Assembly (NCBI RefSeq): GCF_036014195.1 | Contig: NZ_CP107918.1 | Span: forward strand, 3,348,001 to 3,412,000 | Direction of reading: 5' to 3' | Length of the DNA stretch: 64,000 nt | DNA from: Streptomyces sp. NBC_00442 | GTDB taxonomy: Bacteria > Actinomycetota > Actinomycetes > Streptomycetales > Streptomycetaceae | Part shown: positions 51,530 through 60,752 of the stretch, one piece after another | How positions within the stretch are numbered: position 1 is the stretch's first letter | Layout: each line of letters begins with the position of its first letter | The notes under the pieces: model-generated | What the model was told of the DNA's origin: nothing | The model's database searches: none | Seen by the model: only the letters and a program-made list of their open reading frames with translations | Position numbers and translations under genes: made by a program

Positions 51530-52345
51530 TTACGGCTGGATCTTCCCGTCGAAGATGTCCCGCGCCGCGGGAAGCCGTACCGTCGCGTCCGTCCCGAACC
51601 CGTACAGCAGGGTCGTCGAGGCCACCGCCACGGGCCGGCCCCGGTTGACGTAGCTGAACCGGTGGCGCACCTTGCACAGCCGTCCCGCCTCGTCGAGGTA
51701 CGCGTCGAACGGCACCGCGCCCTTGGAGAACCCTTTCGCCACCGTCGCCGGCAGCGCGGCGCTTCCCCGGTAGTGGCGCACCTTCACCCCGGCCAGCTGC
51801 TCCTCGCCGACGTACGTCACGCCCTGGGCGTCCCGCAGGAGTTCGGCGGCCGTGTACGGGTCGGTGACGCCGCCCGTGACCAGGTTGCCGTCGGCGAGCG
51901 AGGCGGTGTCGAGGCGCACCCACTTGTCGGCGGGCACCCCGGCGCCCCGGTTCTTCATGTAGAGCGCGCCCGGCGCGAGGAGCTCGGTGATCGGCCGGCG
52001 TTCGTCCACCCCCCTGGCGTCCGCGGGCAGCGTCACCGTCAACTGCCCGGACCGGTGCCGGAAGTCGTACGTCCCCTCGCCGCGGATCGTCACGCGGGTG
52101 CCCCCGGTGGCCATCTCCATGGAGGTCGTGACCCGCGACGTGCCCGCCGCCACCAGCCGGCCGGCGGCCGTCCGTACCGTCGCCGCCGGATCGGCCGGGG
52201 CGCCGCTCGCGATCTCGGCGCTCCGCGCGCCGCATCCGGCGGCGGTCGCGAGCACGCCGCCGACCGCCACGGCCGCCACCATCGCGCCCGCTCGCCGGGC
52301 TCCGTTCCGCTGCACCACCATCGCCGCCAAACCCCCAACGCCCAC
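51530..52345 (-). CDS. Secreted lipoprotein with LppX-like fold
   Basis: A 271-residue protein with a signal peptide ending in a weak lipobox (TAAGC, Cys38), followed by a beta-rich domain of the LppX/LolA-like kind (VTIRGEGTYDFRHRSGQLTV, YRGSAALPA). Such proteins often carry hydrophobic molecules to the outer envelope. The GTG at 52345 is chosen because GGAGGGAGGGG lies 8-9 nt upstream, whereas the in-frame ATG at 52321 has no ribosome binding site. The lipid-carrying role is inferred from the fold. Confidence 0.65.
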   Translation of the reverse strand: MGVGGLAAMVVQRNGARRAGAMVAAVAVGGVLATAAGCGARSAEIASGAPADPAATVRTAAGRLVAAGTSRVTTSMEMATGGTRVTIRGEGTYDFRHRSGQLTVTLPADARGVDERRPITELLAPGALYMKNRGAGVPADKWVRLDTASLADGNLVTGGVTDPYTAAELLRDAQGVTYVGEEQLAGVKVRHYRGSAALPATVAKGFSKGAVPFDAYLDEAGRLCKVRHRFSYVNRGRPVAVASTTLLYGFGTDATVRLPAARDIFDGKIQP

Positions 52346-52415
52346 TGGCCTAGCCCCTCCCTCCTAACGACCGCAATGGGGCCGCCGTCACGCACTCCCG
52401 CAGTACGGTGGTCCG

Positions 52416-52580
52416 GTGCCCCACCAGACCACCGTCACGGAACGCGGAAGCTTCGCGATCGCCCGCTGCGGCTGCGGCTGGCTCGGCCCGGCCCGGCGCA
52501 GCCGCGACAGGGCCCGAACGGACGCCGAATCCCACACCGCCACGCACCCCCACCCACCCCCCACCCGCCCCCACAACTGA
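52416..52580 (+). CDS. Small basic protein with two close cysteines
   Basis: A 54-residue protein, MPHQTTVTERGSFAI, then ARCGCGWLGPARRSR and an Arg/Asp-rich end followed by a His/Pro-rich tail. The CGCG pair could bind zinc or an iron-sulfur cluster, and the Arg-rich part nucleic acid. TACGGT lies 6 nt before the GTG at 52416, so the message is probably leaderless. I recognise it only as a small protein that recurs beside this lipoprotein in related genomes. Confidence 0.55.
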   Translation: MPHQTTVTERGSFAIARCGCGWLGPARRSRDRARTDAESHTATHPHPPPTRPHN

Positions 52581-52957
52581 CCCCTGGGCCGCGCACCGCA
52601 GAGGGCGCCCGCGCAGTTCCCCGCGCCCCTCAACCACTCGATGCCGGCCCGCATGGACACCCTCAGCCCGTCATGGGGGTCCCCCCTGGCCCTCAAGGCC
52701 TTGGGGGAGATTGAGGACGAGCGCCCTTAAGGCGCGAACGGGGTCTGGGGCGGAGCCCCAGGGGCCCAGCCTTCGAGTGCCGCTCGTGCGTGGCTGGTCG
52801 CGCAGTTCCCCGCGCCCCTGACGGGGCTCGGCAGAGGCATCCTCAGCCCGTCATGGGGATCCCCCCTGGCCCTCAAGGAGAGGGCGTCCGGCCGGTTCGG
52901 GGGGCTGGGGCGCGGGGAAGAAGCAGCGCAGCGCCCCATCCGCCCCCGGGAGCCCCC
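52581..52957. repeat. Dispersed GC-rich repeat locus 4 (opposite orientation)
   Basis: Contains CGCAGTTCCCCGCGCCCCTC (the reverse of the second element) at about 52612 and 52801, and GGGGGAGATTGAGGACGAGC with the hairpin element near 52745. The copies are inverted compared with loci 1-3. It spans the gap between the small basic protein and the FAD oxidase. Confidence 0.8.
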
Positions 52958-54544
52958 ATGCGCCGCCGCACCCTCCTGACCGCAACCGCCGGCACCGCCG
53001 CAACCGCCCTCGCCGCCTCCGCCTGCGGCGGCACCGCGCACCCCGGGCCCGCGCCGACCCGTACCGCGCCGACCGGGCCCGCGACGGCCCACCCCTCGTC
53101 GCCGAGCCCCTCGGCAACCCCCGCCCCCGCCGACTGGAACGCCCTCGCCCACTCCCTCGAAGGCAAGCTCGTCCGCCCCGGCGACGCCGACTACGCCGCC
53201 GCCCGCCAGCTCTACAACACCCGCTTCGACGACCAGAAGCCCGACGCCGTCGCGTACGTGGCCCACGCCGGCGACGTACAGGAGTGCCTCGCGTACGCCC
53301 GCGCCCACCACACCCCGCTCTCCGTGCGCAGCGGCGGCCACGACTACGCGGGATGGTCATCGGGCACCGGGCGCCTCGTCATCGACGTGTCCCGGCTCGA
53401 CTCCGTCTCCTCCGACGGCACGATCGGCGCGGGCGCCCGTCTCCTCGACGTCTACACCGGGCTCGCGAAGAGCGGCCGTACGATCCCCGGCGGCTCCTGC
53501 CCCACCGTCGCGGTCTCGGGCCTGACCCTGGGCGGCGGACACGGCGTCACGGCCCGCGCGTACGGGCTCGCCTGCGACAGCCTGACCGCCGTCGACCTCG
53601 TCACCGCCGATGGCCGGAAACTGACGGCGAGCGAGAAGCAGAACCCGGATCTCTTCTGGGCCCTGCGCGGCGCGGGCAACGGCAACTTCGGCGTGGTCAC
53701 CGGCCTCACCTTCCGCACGCACGCCGCGCCGCAGGGCGTGACGGCCTATCTGACCTGGCCCTGGCGCCAGGCACGGGCGGTGGTCGGCGCCTGGCAGGAG
53801 TGGGGCCCGGACCAGCCCGACGAGATCTGGTCCGCCGCCCATCTGGCCGCCGGGGCCGGCGGCGGCGCTCCGACCGTCACCATCGCCGCGTTCTCGCTCG
53901 GTTCGTACGGCGATCTGCAGAACGCCCTCGACCGCCTCGCCGACCGCGCGGGCGCCCCCGCCTCCTCGGTGTCCCTGCACCGCACCGGCTTCCAGGACGC
54001 GATGCTGCTGTACGGAGGCTGCTCCACCTACAGCCAGGCCCAGTGCCACCTGCCCGGCAAGACCCCGGGCCGCTCCCCGCAGGGGGTGCTCCAGCGCGAG
54101 ACGTACGCCGCGAAGTCCGACTTCCACACCAAGGCGCTGCCACCCGACGGCATAGGTCAACTCCTCGCCCGCGCGGAGGAGTTCACCCGTATCCCGGCTT
54201 CCGACAACGGCGGCGCCGGCACCATCGTGCTCACCGCGCTCGGCGGCGCGATCAACCGGGTCGCCCCGGACGCCACCGCCTTCGTCCACCGCACCTCGCG
54301 GGTGCTCGCCCAGTACATCGCGGCCTGGCGGCCGGGCACGTCGGGTGCGACCCAGCGGTCCTGGCTGACCCGCACGCACGACGCGATGCGCCCGTACGTC
54401 TCGGGCGCGGCCTACCAGAACTATCCGGACCCGGCACTCACCGACTGGCGCACGGCCTACTACGGCGCGGCCGCACCGCGCCTGACGCAGCTGAAGAAGC
54501 AGTACGACCCGGGCAGGCTCTTCGACTTCCCCCAAGCACTCTGA
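52958..54544 (+). CDS. Exported FAD oxidase with bicovalent flavin (BBE-like)
   Basis: A 528-residue oxidase of the berberine-bridge type. An RRRTLL sequence and a lipobox-like SAC (Cys23) indicate Tat-type export with lipid anchoring. The FAD attachment residues are His128 (RSGGHDYAGWSSG) and Cys181 (IPGGSCPTVAVSG), so the flavin is held by two covalent bonds. The C-terminal substrate domain includes ALGGAINRV and NYPDPAL. Such enzymes oxidise sugars or natural products. It is flanked upstream by the repeat locus and convergent with PAP2, 72 bp away. Confidence 0.85.
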   Translation: MRRRTLLTATAGTAATALAASACGGTAHPGPAPTRTAPTGPATAHPSSPSPSATPAPADWNALAHSLEGKLVRPGDADYAAARQLYNTRFDDQKPDAVAYVAHAGDVQECLAYARAHHTPLSVRSGGHDYAGWSSGTGRLVIDVSRLDSVSSDGTIGAGARLLDVYTGLAKSGRTIPGGSCPTVAVSGLTLGGGHGVTARAYGLACDSLTAVDLVTADGRKLTASEKQNPDLFWALRGAGNGNFGVVTGLTFRTHAAPQGVTAYLTWPWRQARAVVGAWQEWGPDQPDEIWSAAHLAAGAGGGAPTVTIAAFSLGSYGDLQNALDRLADRAGAPASSVSLHRTGFQDAMLLYGGCSTYSQAQCHLPGKTPGRSPQGVLQRETYAAKSDFHTKALPPDGIGQLLARAEEFTRIPASDNGGAGTIVLTALGGAINRVAPDATAFVHRTSRVLAQYIAAWRPGTSGATQRSWLTRTHDAMRPYVSGAAYQNYPDPALTDWRTAYYGAAAPRLTQLKKQYDPGRLFDFPQAL

Positions 54545-54616
54545 CCCGTACCCCCGTTACCGCTCACACCACCCGCACCGCCCGCGCGGCCCAACCCACC
54601 GGCACCGAACCGGCGT

Positions 54617-55321
54617 TCACGCCGCCAGGTCGCGCTCGGCGGAGCCCGGCCGTTCGACCGCGCCGCCGGCCGCGGCCGGAACCACCGTCAGCGCCCGGCG
54701 CGAGTGCACGAGCAGGCCGAGCCGTCGCGAGCGGGCCACGGCCGCCACCACCGGCGTGAGCAGCAGCTGGGCGAGTGGGGCGAGGAGCAGCGTGACGGCG
54801 GTGCCGAGCGCGAAGCCGCCCACGACGTCGGTCGGGTAGTGCACGCCCATGTAGACCCGGCAGAACCCTTCGAGCAGGGCGAGGCCGAGCGCGATCAGGC
54901 CGAACTTGCGGTTGGCGACGAAGAGTCCGGCGCCGATCGCCATGGCGAGGGTGGCGTGGTCACTGACGAACGAGAAGTCGTTCTTGCCGCCGACCAGGAC
55001 GTCGAGCCCCTTGTGGTCGAGGAAGGGCCTCGGCCGTCCCACGAAGTCGCGGATCGGAATGTTGACCAGGACGGCGATCGAGGCGGCCAGCGGGGCCCAG
55101 ACGATCCCGGCGACGGAGGTGACCGCGGACTGCCGGTCCTCCGCGCGCCGCACGCTCCACCAGCACCACAGCACGACGAGCACGAGGCCGAGCAGGATGC
55201 CGTACTCCCCGACGAAGGCCATGACGCGGTCGAGCCAGGACGGGGCGTCCTTGGCGAGCCCGTTGATGTCGTAGAGCAGGCCGACATCGGGATTCGCTCC
55301 GTCGAATGCGAGTCCAGCCAT
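54617..55321 (-). CDS. PAP2-family phosphatase
   Basis: A 234-residue membrane protein with five to six predicted helices. The PAP2 catalytic motifs are visible: PRPFLDHKG (part of the KxxxxxxRP motif), FVSDHATLAMAIG (SGH-like motif) and RVYMGVHYPTDVVGG (SRxxxxxHxxxD-like motif). It probably removes phosphate from isoprenoid or phosphatidic acid lipids. The ATG at 55321 is preferred because the upstream in-frame start gives an unusual basic leader. Confidence 0.85.
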   Translation of the reverse strand: MAGLAFDGANPDVGLLYDINGLAKDAPSWLDRVMAFVGEYGILLGLVLVVLWCWWSVRRAEDRQSAVTSVAGIVWAPLAASIAVLVNIPIRDFVGRPRPFLDHKGLDVLVGGKNDFSFVSDHATLAMAIGAGLFVANRKFGLIALGLALLEGFCRVYMGVHYPTDVVGGFALGTAVTLLLAPLAQLLLTPVVAAVARSRRLGLLVHSRRALTVVPAAAGGAVERPGSAERDLAA

Positions 55322-55523
55322 GCTGCGGCCCCTTGCCTTGATCCGTCCTGCTACCAACCCCCGTGGTCAGTACGTACATCAGTCACTGTCCAGGGAACGC
55401 CCTGCACGGCCGCCGCGTTCCACTCTCCACCGAATGATCACTTCGACGTTATCGAAGAGAGACTCATCGTCCCAGCTCAGGGCCATGGCTTCACGGAGAG
55501 TTCAAGCCACCGGAGGGGCGTGT

Positions 55524-56531
55524 TCAGGCCCCCGGCTTGAGGGTCGGCAGCGCGGCCGCGCCGTCCTTGGTGACCCGGGTCGCACCGAAGTAGTCGGGTG
55601 CGTCGATCTTGTCGAAACGGATGACGGCGCCAGTATAGGGAGCGTTGATCATGTACCCGCCGCCCACGTAGAGCCCCACGTGGTGGATGGCCCGCGAGTT
55701 GCCGAGGTCGGTCGAGAAGAAGACCAGGTCACCGGGGAGCAGCTCGTTGCGCGCGGGGTGCGGGCCCGCGTTGTACTGGTCGTTGGCGACACGCGGCAAG
55801 GTGATTCCGACGCTCTGGTACGCGGCCTGCGTCAACCCGGAGCAGTCGAACCGACCGCCCTGCTCGGCCGTTCCCTCCCCACCCCACAGGTAGGGCGTGC
55901 CGAGTTTCTGCTGCGCGTAGTAGATGGCCCCGGCCGCCTGCTGCGAGGGCTGCACCCGGCCGACGGGCGCGGCGAAGCTCTTCTCCAGGGAGCGGATCGT
56001 CTTCACGTACCCCTGGGTCTCCGCGTACGGCGGAACACCGTTGTACTTGATGACGGCGTACGCGCCGGCGTTGTAGGAGGCCAGCATGTTGTCGCTCGCG
56101 TCGCCGGGTACGTCCTTGACGTATTTGGCCAATTCGCAGTCGTAGGAGGCGGCTGACGGAATGGCATCCGCGGGATCCCAGATGTCCCGCTTGCCGTCGC
56201 CGTTGCCGTCGATGCCATGGGTCGCCCAGGTGGCGGGCATGAACTGGGCGATGCCCTGCGCGTTGACCGGGCTGACGGCGGTGGTCTTCCAGCCGCTCTC
56301 CGAGTAGAGCTGGGCGGCGAGCATCGCGGGATTGAGCGCGGGGCAGTAGGTGCCCCACTTCTGCACGAGCGGCTGATAGAGCGCCGGCACCGCGCCCTTG
56401 GCGAGCCCGACCGCGCCGCCCGCGGCGGAGGCGAGCCCGGCGGCGGCCGAGTACGTACCGACAACGAGCAGCGCGACGAAGCTCAGGCACACCCCGAACC
56501 CGATCCCGCCGACCATCCAGACTCTGCGCAC
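55524..56531 (-). CDS. Two-domain cell wall hydrolase (lytic transglycosylase and NlpC/P60)
   Basis: A 335-residue protein with one N-terminal helix (residues 6-26). Residues about 55-185 form a soluble lytic transglycosylase domain with catalytic Glu78 (SESGW), and residues about 200-320 an NlpC/P60 endopeptidase with Cys230 (FDCSGLTQ) and His284 (HHVGLYV). This combination, lytic enzyme plus NlpC/P60, is also seen in the cell wall hydrolases of Gram-positive type IV secretion systems. The GTG at 56531 is preceded by GGGGAGG. Confidence 0.85.
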   Translation of the reverse strand: MRRVWMVGGIGFGVCLSFVALLVVGTYSAAAGLASAAGGAVGLAKGAVPALYQPLVQKWGTYCPALNPAMLAAQLYSESGWKTTAVSPVNAQGIAQFMPATWATHGIDGNGDGKRDIWDPADAIPSAASYDCELAKYVKDVPGDASDNMLASYNAGAYAVIKYNGVPPYAETQGYVKTIRSLEKSFAAPVGRVQPSQQAAGAIYYAQQKLGTPYLWGGEGTAEQGGRFDCSGLTQAAYQSVGITLPRVANDQYNAGPHPARNELLPGDLVFFSTDLGNSRAIHHVGLYVGGGYMINAPYTGAVIRFDKIDAPDYFGATRVTKDGAAALPTLKPGA

Positions 56532-56625
56532 CCCTCAACCCTCCCCCATCGAGGCGCGGTTCACCGCCACTTCGCCCGCACTCGTGTCGGGCCCCCGCTC
56601 ATTCAGCCATGAATCCGGCGCGCCG

Positions 56626-57603
56626 TCACGGCAACAGGCAGGCACAGACCAGTGCCTGAACCCCCGCCATCCTGGCGGCCGCACCGGCCGCGTCGTCCCC
56701 GCCACTCCCGCCACTCCCGTCGCCCCCGCCACTCGCGTCGCCCCCGCCACTCGCGTCGGCGGCACCGGCCGCGGGCGCTGCCGACGGAGCGGTCGAGGGC
56801 GCGGGTGAAGGGGCCGCCGGCTTCGGAGTGCCCGCCGCCTCCGCGAGTTCGTAGAGCGACTTGGTGACCGGCCCGAAGACGATGCTGTACGACACGTCGG
56901 GGTCGTCGCCGCCGAACTCGTACCCGCCGATCACCCCCGCCACCGCCCCGCCCTCCACGACCCAGGGGCTGCCGCTGGTCCCGCCGGGGAAGGCGGGACA
57001 GTCGATGCGCTGCTGCGTGTCCCCGTACGCCACCGACGTGTTCGTGCAGACCTGCGGCACCTCGGTGTCGGACGGGTACCCGGTCACGGTCGCCGGCCCG
57101 CCGGTCGCCCGGCCCGTGTACAGCGGGGCGCCGCCCACCACGTCCTCGACCCGCTTGCCGCCGTCCGAGCCGGGCCCGAGCACCGCGAAGGCCACGTCGC
57201 TGTCCTGGTCGCCGTCCTCGTTCCAGCCGTCGGCGGCGTAGACGGACTCCACCGGCCACGTCCCGTACGGCGCCGAACCGTCCCGGTAGGCGGGCGCGAA
57301 CACCGTCCCTCCGTCCTGGGAACCGTCCGTGGACAGGCAGTGCGCGGCGGTCACGATGAGGTCCCGGCCCGCGCTGTGCACCACGGACGCGGTGCAGAAG
57401 TGCCCGCCGTCGAGGTCCCCCTTGAACAGCGCGCCCACCCGGGCGTCGGCCGCCGTGGCCGGCGCGGTCGTGGTCTGGCCCTTCGACGGCGCGTCATGGT
57501 CGCCGTACGTCGGTATGGCCAGGAGAACGGCCGCCGCCGACAGGGCGCTGAACCTTCCGCGCCGCGTCGCGAACTTCCTCCCGGAGATGCCAGTGCGCTT
57601 CAT
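56626..57603 (-). CDS. Secreted trypsin-like serine protease
   Basis: A 325-residue exported protease. A basic signal (FATRRGRFSALSAAAVLLA) precedes the S1 domain with His88 (TAAHC), Asp136 (DSDVAFAV) and Ser212 (GGTSGSPW). It ends in a Gly/Ser/Asp-rich tail with ASGGGD repeats and a hydrophobic Cys-containing end (QALVCACLLP), which may be an anchor. It is transcribed toward the hydrolase gene and its start faces the conjugation-like cluster across about 400 bp. Confidence 0.82.
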   Translation of the reverse strand: MKRTGISGRKFATRRGRFSALSAAAVLLAIPTYGDHDAPSKGQTTTAPATAADARVGALFKGDLDGGHFCTASVVHSAGRDLIVTAAHCLSTDGSQDGGTVFAPAYRDGSAPYGTWPVESVYAADGWNEDGDQDSDVAFAVLGPGSDGGKRVEDVVGGAPLYTGRATGGPATVTGYPSDTEVPQVCTNTSVAYGDTQQRIDCPAFPGGTSGSPWVVEGGAVAGVIGGYEFGGDDPDVSYSIVFGPVTKSLYELAEAAGTPKPAAPSPAPSTAPSAAPAAGAADASGGGDASGGGDGSGGSGGDDAAGAAARMAGVQALVCACLLP

Positions 57604-58009
57604 GCGTGCGGCTCCTGGTGGTCGGCGGGCCTGCTTGCGGGGACTGCGAGACACTCTGACTCTTGCCTGCCCCGCTGAGAACGACCATGAAGCTTTTCTG
57701 AGAAGTTTCTATGAACCGGCCCGGCGCCTTCCGAAGCGGCTGACCAGCCGCTCCGCCGCCGACACGACAAGCGGCCCAAGGGTGTAACAACGACAGTCAT
57801 TGCCCGGAGTCACCCTCCGTGATACACAGAGTGACCATACGCGTTTCCGCATACACCGGTTCACCGCAGGTCAGGGCGGTGAACCGGTACTGCCGTGCGG
57901 GGGCGGGTAAAGAGAGGCGCGAAGGCGTCCTCCTCCGGCGGTTTCATCAGCGAAGATAGAACCTGACCCATGCCGTGCGGCAGGGGCTTCGAACTACCCG
58001 ACAGGGGCG
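57604..58009. other. Intergenic stretch with a perfect 13-bp hairpin
   Basis: These 406 bp between divergent genes hold no supported gene. They contain an inverted repeat, ACCGGTTCACCGC (57855-57867) and GCGGTGAACCGGT (57876-57888), with an 8-nt loop. The rest has no clear feature besides promoter-like AT-richer spots near 57690-57710. Confidence 0.6.
57855..57888. promoter_or_regulatory. 13-bp perfect inverted repeat before the conjugation-like cluster
   Basis: ACCGGTTCACCGC and GCGGTGAACCGGT, loop AGGTCAGG. It lies 122 bp before the first gene of the cluster and 252 bp before the protease start. No T-run follows on either strand, so it is more likely an operator or an RNA structure than a terminator. 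Confidence 0.6.
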
Positions 58010-58327
58010 GTGAGTTACATGTACCTGGCAGCCGGAAAAGGCGACATCACCACCATCATCGGCGGAATCGCCCCCAACTGGGGGCCGTTCGGGACGCTCG
58101 GCAACGAGGCCCGCATCATGGTCGAGGTGGTGATGGCGGTCGCCATCCTCCTCTGCCTCGGCATCGCGGTATGGGGTGCGGCCAAACAGCGGATCGGAGC
58201 GACGGCGCTGCGCGACACCTTCAGCGCCGAACAGGGCAAGGGCCTGATCGTGGCGGGCCTGACCGGCGTCTTCATCATCGGATCGCTCGGCACGCTCTTC
58301 ACCATCGTGTACGGAATGGCCGTCTGA
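58010..58327 (+). CDS. Small two-helix membrane protein, first gene of the conjugation-like cluster
   Basis: A 105-residue protein with two membrane helices (residues about 38-57 and 80-102) and a short N-terminus. The architecture resembles VirB2/VirB3-type or TrbC-like pilin components of type IV systems, but no diagnostic motif is present. The GTG at 58010 is used; an ATG at 58019 is an alternative. It is followed by genes that share the type IV-like arrangement. Confidence 0.65.
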   Translation: MSYMYLAAGKGDITTIIGGIAPNWGPFGTLGNEARIMVEVVMAVAILLCLGIAVWGAAKQRIGATALRDTFSAEQGKGLIVAGLTGVFIIGSLGTLFTIVYGMAV

Positions 58328-58519
58328 CCACCCGTCAGGCGAGCCACTGTCCCTCCCGTACCTCCCACACCATCCGTCCGTCGTGCCCACCGGCAGAGGT
58401 TGCGTCCCCCTGATGTCGAGTCACCACACCGCGCCCGCGCGGGAACCAGCACGGCTACCGTCGTACTACGCGGGGTCGTACTACGCACCGCACACGGTCG
58501 AGGTCGAGGGGGCGCAGGC

Positions 58520-59383
58520 ATGAGTTTCGACGACGAGCCGGGCCACGGCGGAGGCGACCCGGGCGCCGCCGACGACCGCTTCAGCACGCTCGGAGGCACC
58601 CGCCAGACCCGCACGCGCCTCCCGGAGGCCCCCGGCGACGCCTACGGCGCCACCCGCCGCCCCCCGCGGACCTCCCGGTCCCTGGTGATGGTGGTCGGCG
58701 TCGTGGTCCTCCTGGTCGCGGCGATCGCCTTCGCGAACCGCGGCGGCGACGACACGGGCACGTCCCCGGACAACGCCGCGAAGCCCGGCGGAGCCGGGTC
58801 GACGGCGGCCACGGGCACGAAGCCGGTACCGGGCAAGCAGGCGGGGATCGCGTCCGGTTTCCCGCAGAGCGAGCAGGGGGCGCAGTCGGCTGCGGCGAAT
58901 TACGCGGTGGCGCTGGGTTCGGAAGGCATGTTCAGCACCAGCACCCGCAGCGACATCGTGCGGGCTACCCATGATCCATCCGTTGTGGAGAGCCTGCTCA
59001 GTAGCCTGGGCCAGGCATACAGCCCGGGTTTCCTCAAGAACATCGGCCTGAACGACGACGGCTCCGCGCCCGCAGGACTCACCTTCGTCTCACGCACCGT
59101 TCCGGTCGGTACGAAGGCGACTCAACAGGACTCCGCTTCCGCGACGGTTGACGTCTGGTGCACCGGCCTTGTCGGCCTGGCAGGCGCCGGGTCCACCAAG
59201 CCGGTGACCCAGACCTGGTTCACCATCACCGAGAAGCTCAAGTGGATCGACGGAGGCTGGAAGATCGCGTCCTCCTCTCAGACAGAGGGCCCCACCCCCG
59301 TCAGCGGCGACAATCGTGCCTCCACTGCCGACGAGATCGCCAAGGCCGTTCAGGGATACGGAGGCTTCACCTATGCCCGGTAG
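58520..59383 (+). CDS. Single-pass protein with external domain (VirB8/TcpC-like candidate)
   Basis: A 287-residue protein: a disordered cytoplasmic N-terminus (residues 1-52), one membrane helix (SLVMVVGVVVLLVAAIAFA) and an external domain of about 190 residues with strands and a hydrophobic core. The size and topology match VirB8/TcpC proteins, which have an NTF2-like external domain. The sequence does not give direct proof. Its stop lies 11 bp after the start of the next gene, so the two are co-translated. Confidence 0.6.
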   Translation: MSFDDEPGHGGGDPGAADDRFSTLGGTRQTRTRLPEAPGDAYGATRRPPRTSRSLVMVVGVVVLLVAAIAFANRGGDDTGTSPDNAAKPGGAGSTAATGTKPVPGKQAGIASGFPQSEQGAQSAAANYAVALGSEGMFSTSTRSDIVRATHDPSVVESLLSSLGQAYSPGFLKNIGLNDDGSAPAGLTFVSRTVPVGTKATQQDSASATVDVWCTGLVGLAGAGSTKPVTQTWFTITEKLKWIDGGWKIASSSQTEGPTPVSGDNRASTADEIAKAVQGYGGFTYAR

Positions 59384-60752
59384 GCGGCGTCCACTCTCGT
59401 ACTCCCTGCTAGCAGTACTGCCGCCCTCGGTGGTGCTGTTCGCCTCCGGCGCATGGGCGGCACCCAGCCCCACCCCTACACCGAGTGGAAGCCCCAGTCC
59501 CAGCCCCAGCGGCAGCAGTAACCCCTGCGACCTCATCGTCGGCCTCGCCAAGGACTACTGCGAGAGCGGCAGCAAGGGCGGGTCCAAAGCCACCACACCG
59601 GACACCGCCGGTGCCTCCGACCCCCTGTCCTCCCTCGCAAAAGGCTGCGCCGACGCCGCCGTCTGGGTCGTCGACACGCTCTCCAAGTTCGTGAAGACCG
59701 CCGCCAAGGTGGACTTCACCGACCCGGCCTTCCTCGGCCGGTACGCCATCGTCTTCGCCGCCGCCACGATCCTCACGCTCGTCCTGTGGCTGCTCGCCGT
59801 GGCCAAGCGCGCCATTCGCGGGGTACCTCTGTCGACCGCGATCTCCGAAGCCGTCGGCTTCCTCTGGCTGACCGTGCTCGCCTCGGCGTTCACCCCGCTC
59901 ATCCTCTACACCGTCGTCAACGCCACCGACGCGGTCACCGATGTCATCGCCGCCGGCACCGGCGACCAGACCGACGTCTTCTTCGGTTCGTTCTCGGCCG
60001 CGCTCAAGAAGGGCACGGACATCGGCGGCGGCCCGATCATGCTGATCGTCGTCTCTCTGGTCACCATTCTCGCCGCCGGCGTCCTCTTCCTGGAGCTCTA
60101 CATCCGCGCCCTCCTGCTGTACGTGGGGGCGCTGCTCGGCGTCGTCGTGTACTCGGGGCTCGTGGACAAGAACATGTGGGGCCACGTCCGCCGCTGGGCC
60201 GGGATCATGATCGCGATCATCATGGTGAAACCCATCATCGTGATCGTCCTCAGCCTCGCCGGCGCCCTCTCCGCAGGCAAGGGCCCCGACTCCTTCTCGG
60301 CCGTAGTCTCCGGCCTCGCCATCATCCTGCTCGCGATCTTCGCCTCGGCGATGATCTACCGCTTCGTGCCCGGCTTCGGCGACGAGATCGCCTCCGCCCG
60401 CACCAACCGCAAGCAGGCCACCGACGGCGCCCAGGCCGCAGCCCTCGTCTCGTCGCCCGCCGCGCTCGTCTCCCAGGGCATCAAGACCCACAGCAGCCGG
60501 GGCAACCAGGGTGGAGGCGGAGGCGGCGCCGCCCAGGGCCGCCCCGCCAACCCCCTGTCCGGTGGCATGGCCGCGCACAGCAGCCGGGGCTCCGGCGGCG
60601 CGACCGGCGGCGGAGTCGGCGGCGGAACTGTCCCCTCCGCCGCACCTCCGCCGCGCAGCGGCAACGGGCCGACGTCCGGCACGCCGCACACCCACCGCCG
60701 CAACTCCGGCGGTACCGCAGGTAACAAGAACACTGGAGGTGGAGGGCGTTGA
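59373..60752 (+). CDS. Polytopic membrane protein (VirB6/TrbL-like)
   Basis: A 459-residue protein with a signal-like start, a Ser/Pro-rich outer loop, a Cys pair in CDLIVGLAKDYCE, and six to seven membrane helices from about residue 125 to 330. The C-terminal 120 residues are Gly/Ser/His-rich and probably disordered. The topology and position match the VirB6/TrbL components of type IV systems. The ATG at 59373 overlaps the preceding stop; the stop overlaps the TTG of the next gene (TTGA). Confidence 0.65.
   Translation: MPGRRRPLSYSLLAVLPPSVVLFASGAWAAPSPTPTPSGSPSPSPSGSSNPCDLIVGLAKDYCESGSKGGSKATTPDTAGASDPLSSLAKGCADAAVWVVDTLSKFVKTAAKVDFTDPAFLGRYAIVFAAATILTLVLWLLAVAKRAIRGVPLSTAISEAVGFLWLTVLASAFTPLILYTVVNATDAVTDVIAAGTGDQTDVFFGSFSAALKKGTDIGGGPIMLIVVSLVTILAAGVLFLELYIRALLLYVGALLGVVVYSGLVDKNMWGHVRRWAGIMIAIIMVKPIIVIVLSLAGALSAGKGPDSFSAVVSGLAIILLAIFASAMIYRFVPGFGDEIASARTNRKQATDGAQAAALVSSPAALVSQGIKTHSSRGNQGGGGGGAAQGRPANPLSGGMAAHSSRGSGGATGGGVGGGTVPSAAPPPRSGNGPTSGTPHTHRRNSGGTAGNKNTGGGGR

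Noticed and set aside
57855..57888. Terminator of the protease or cluster
   Set aside because: It lies upstream of both flanking genes, since they are divergent, and has no T-run on either side.
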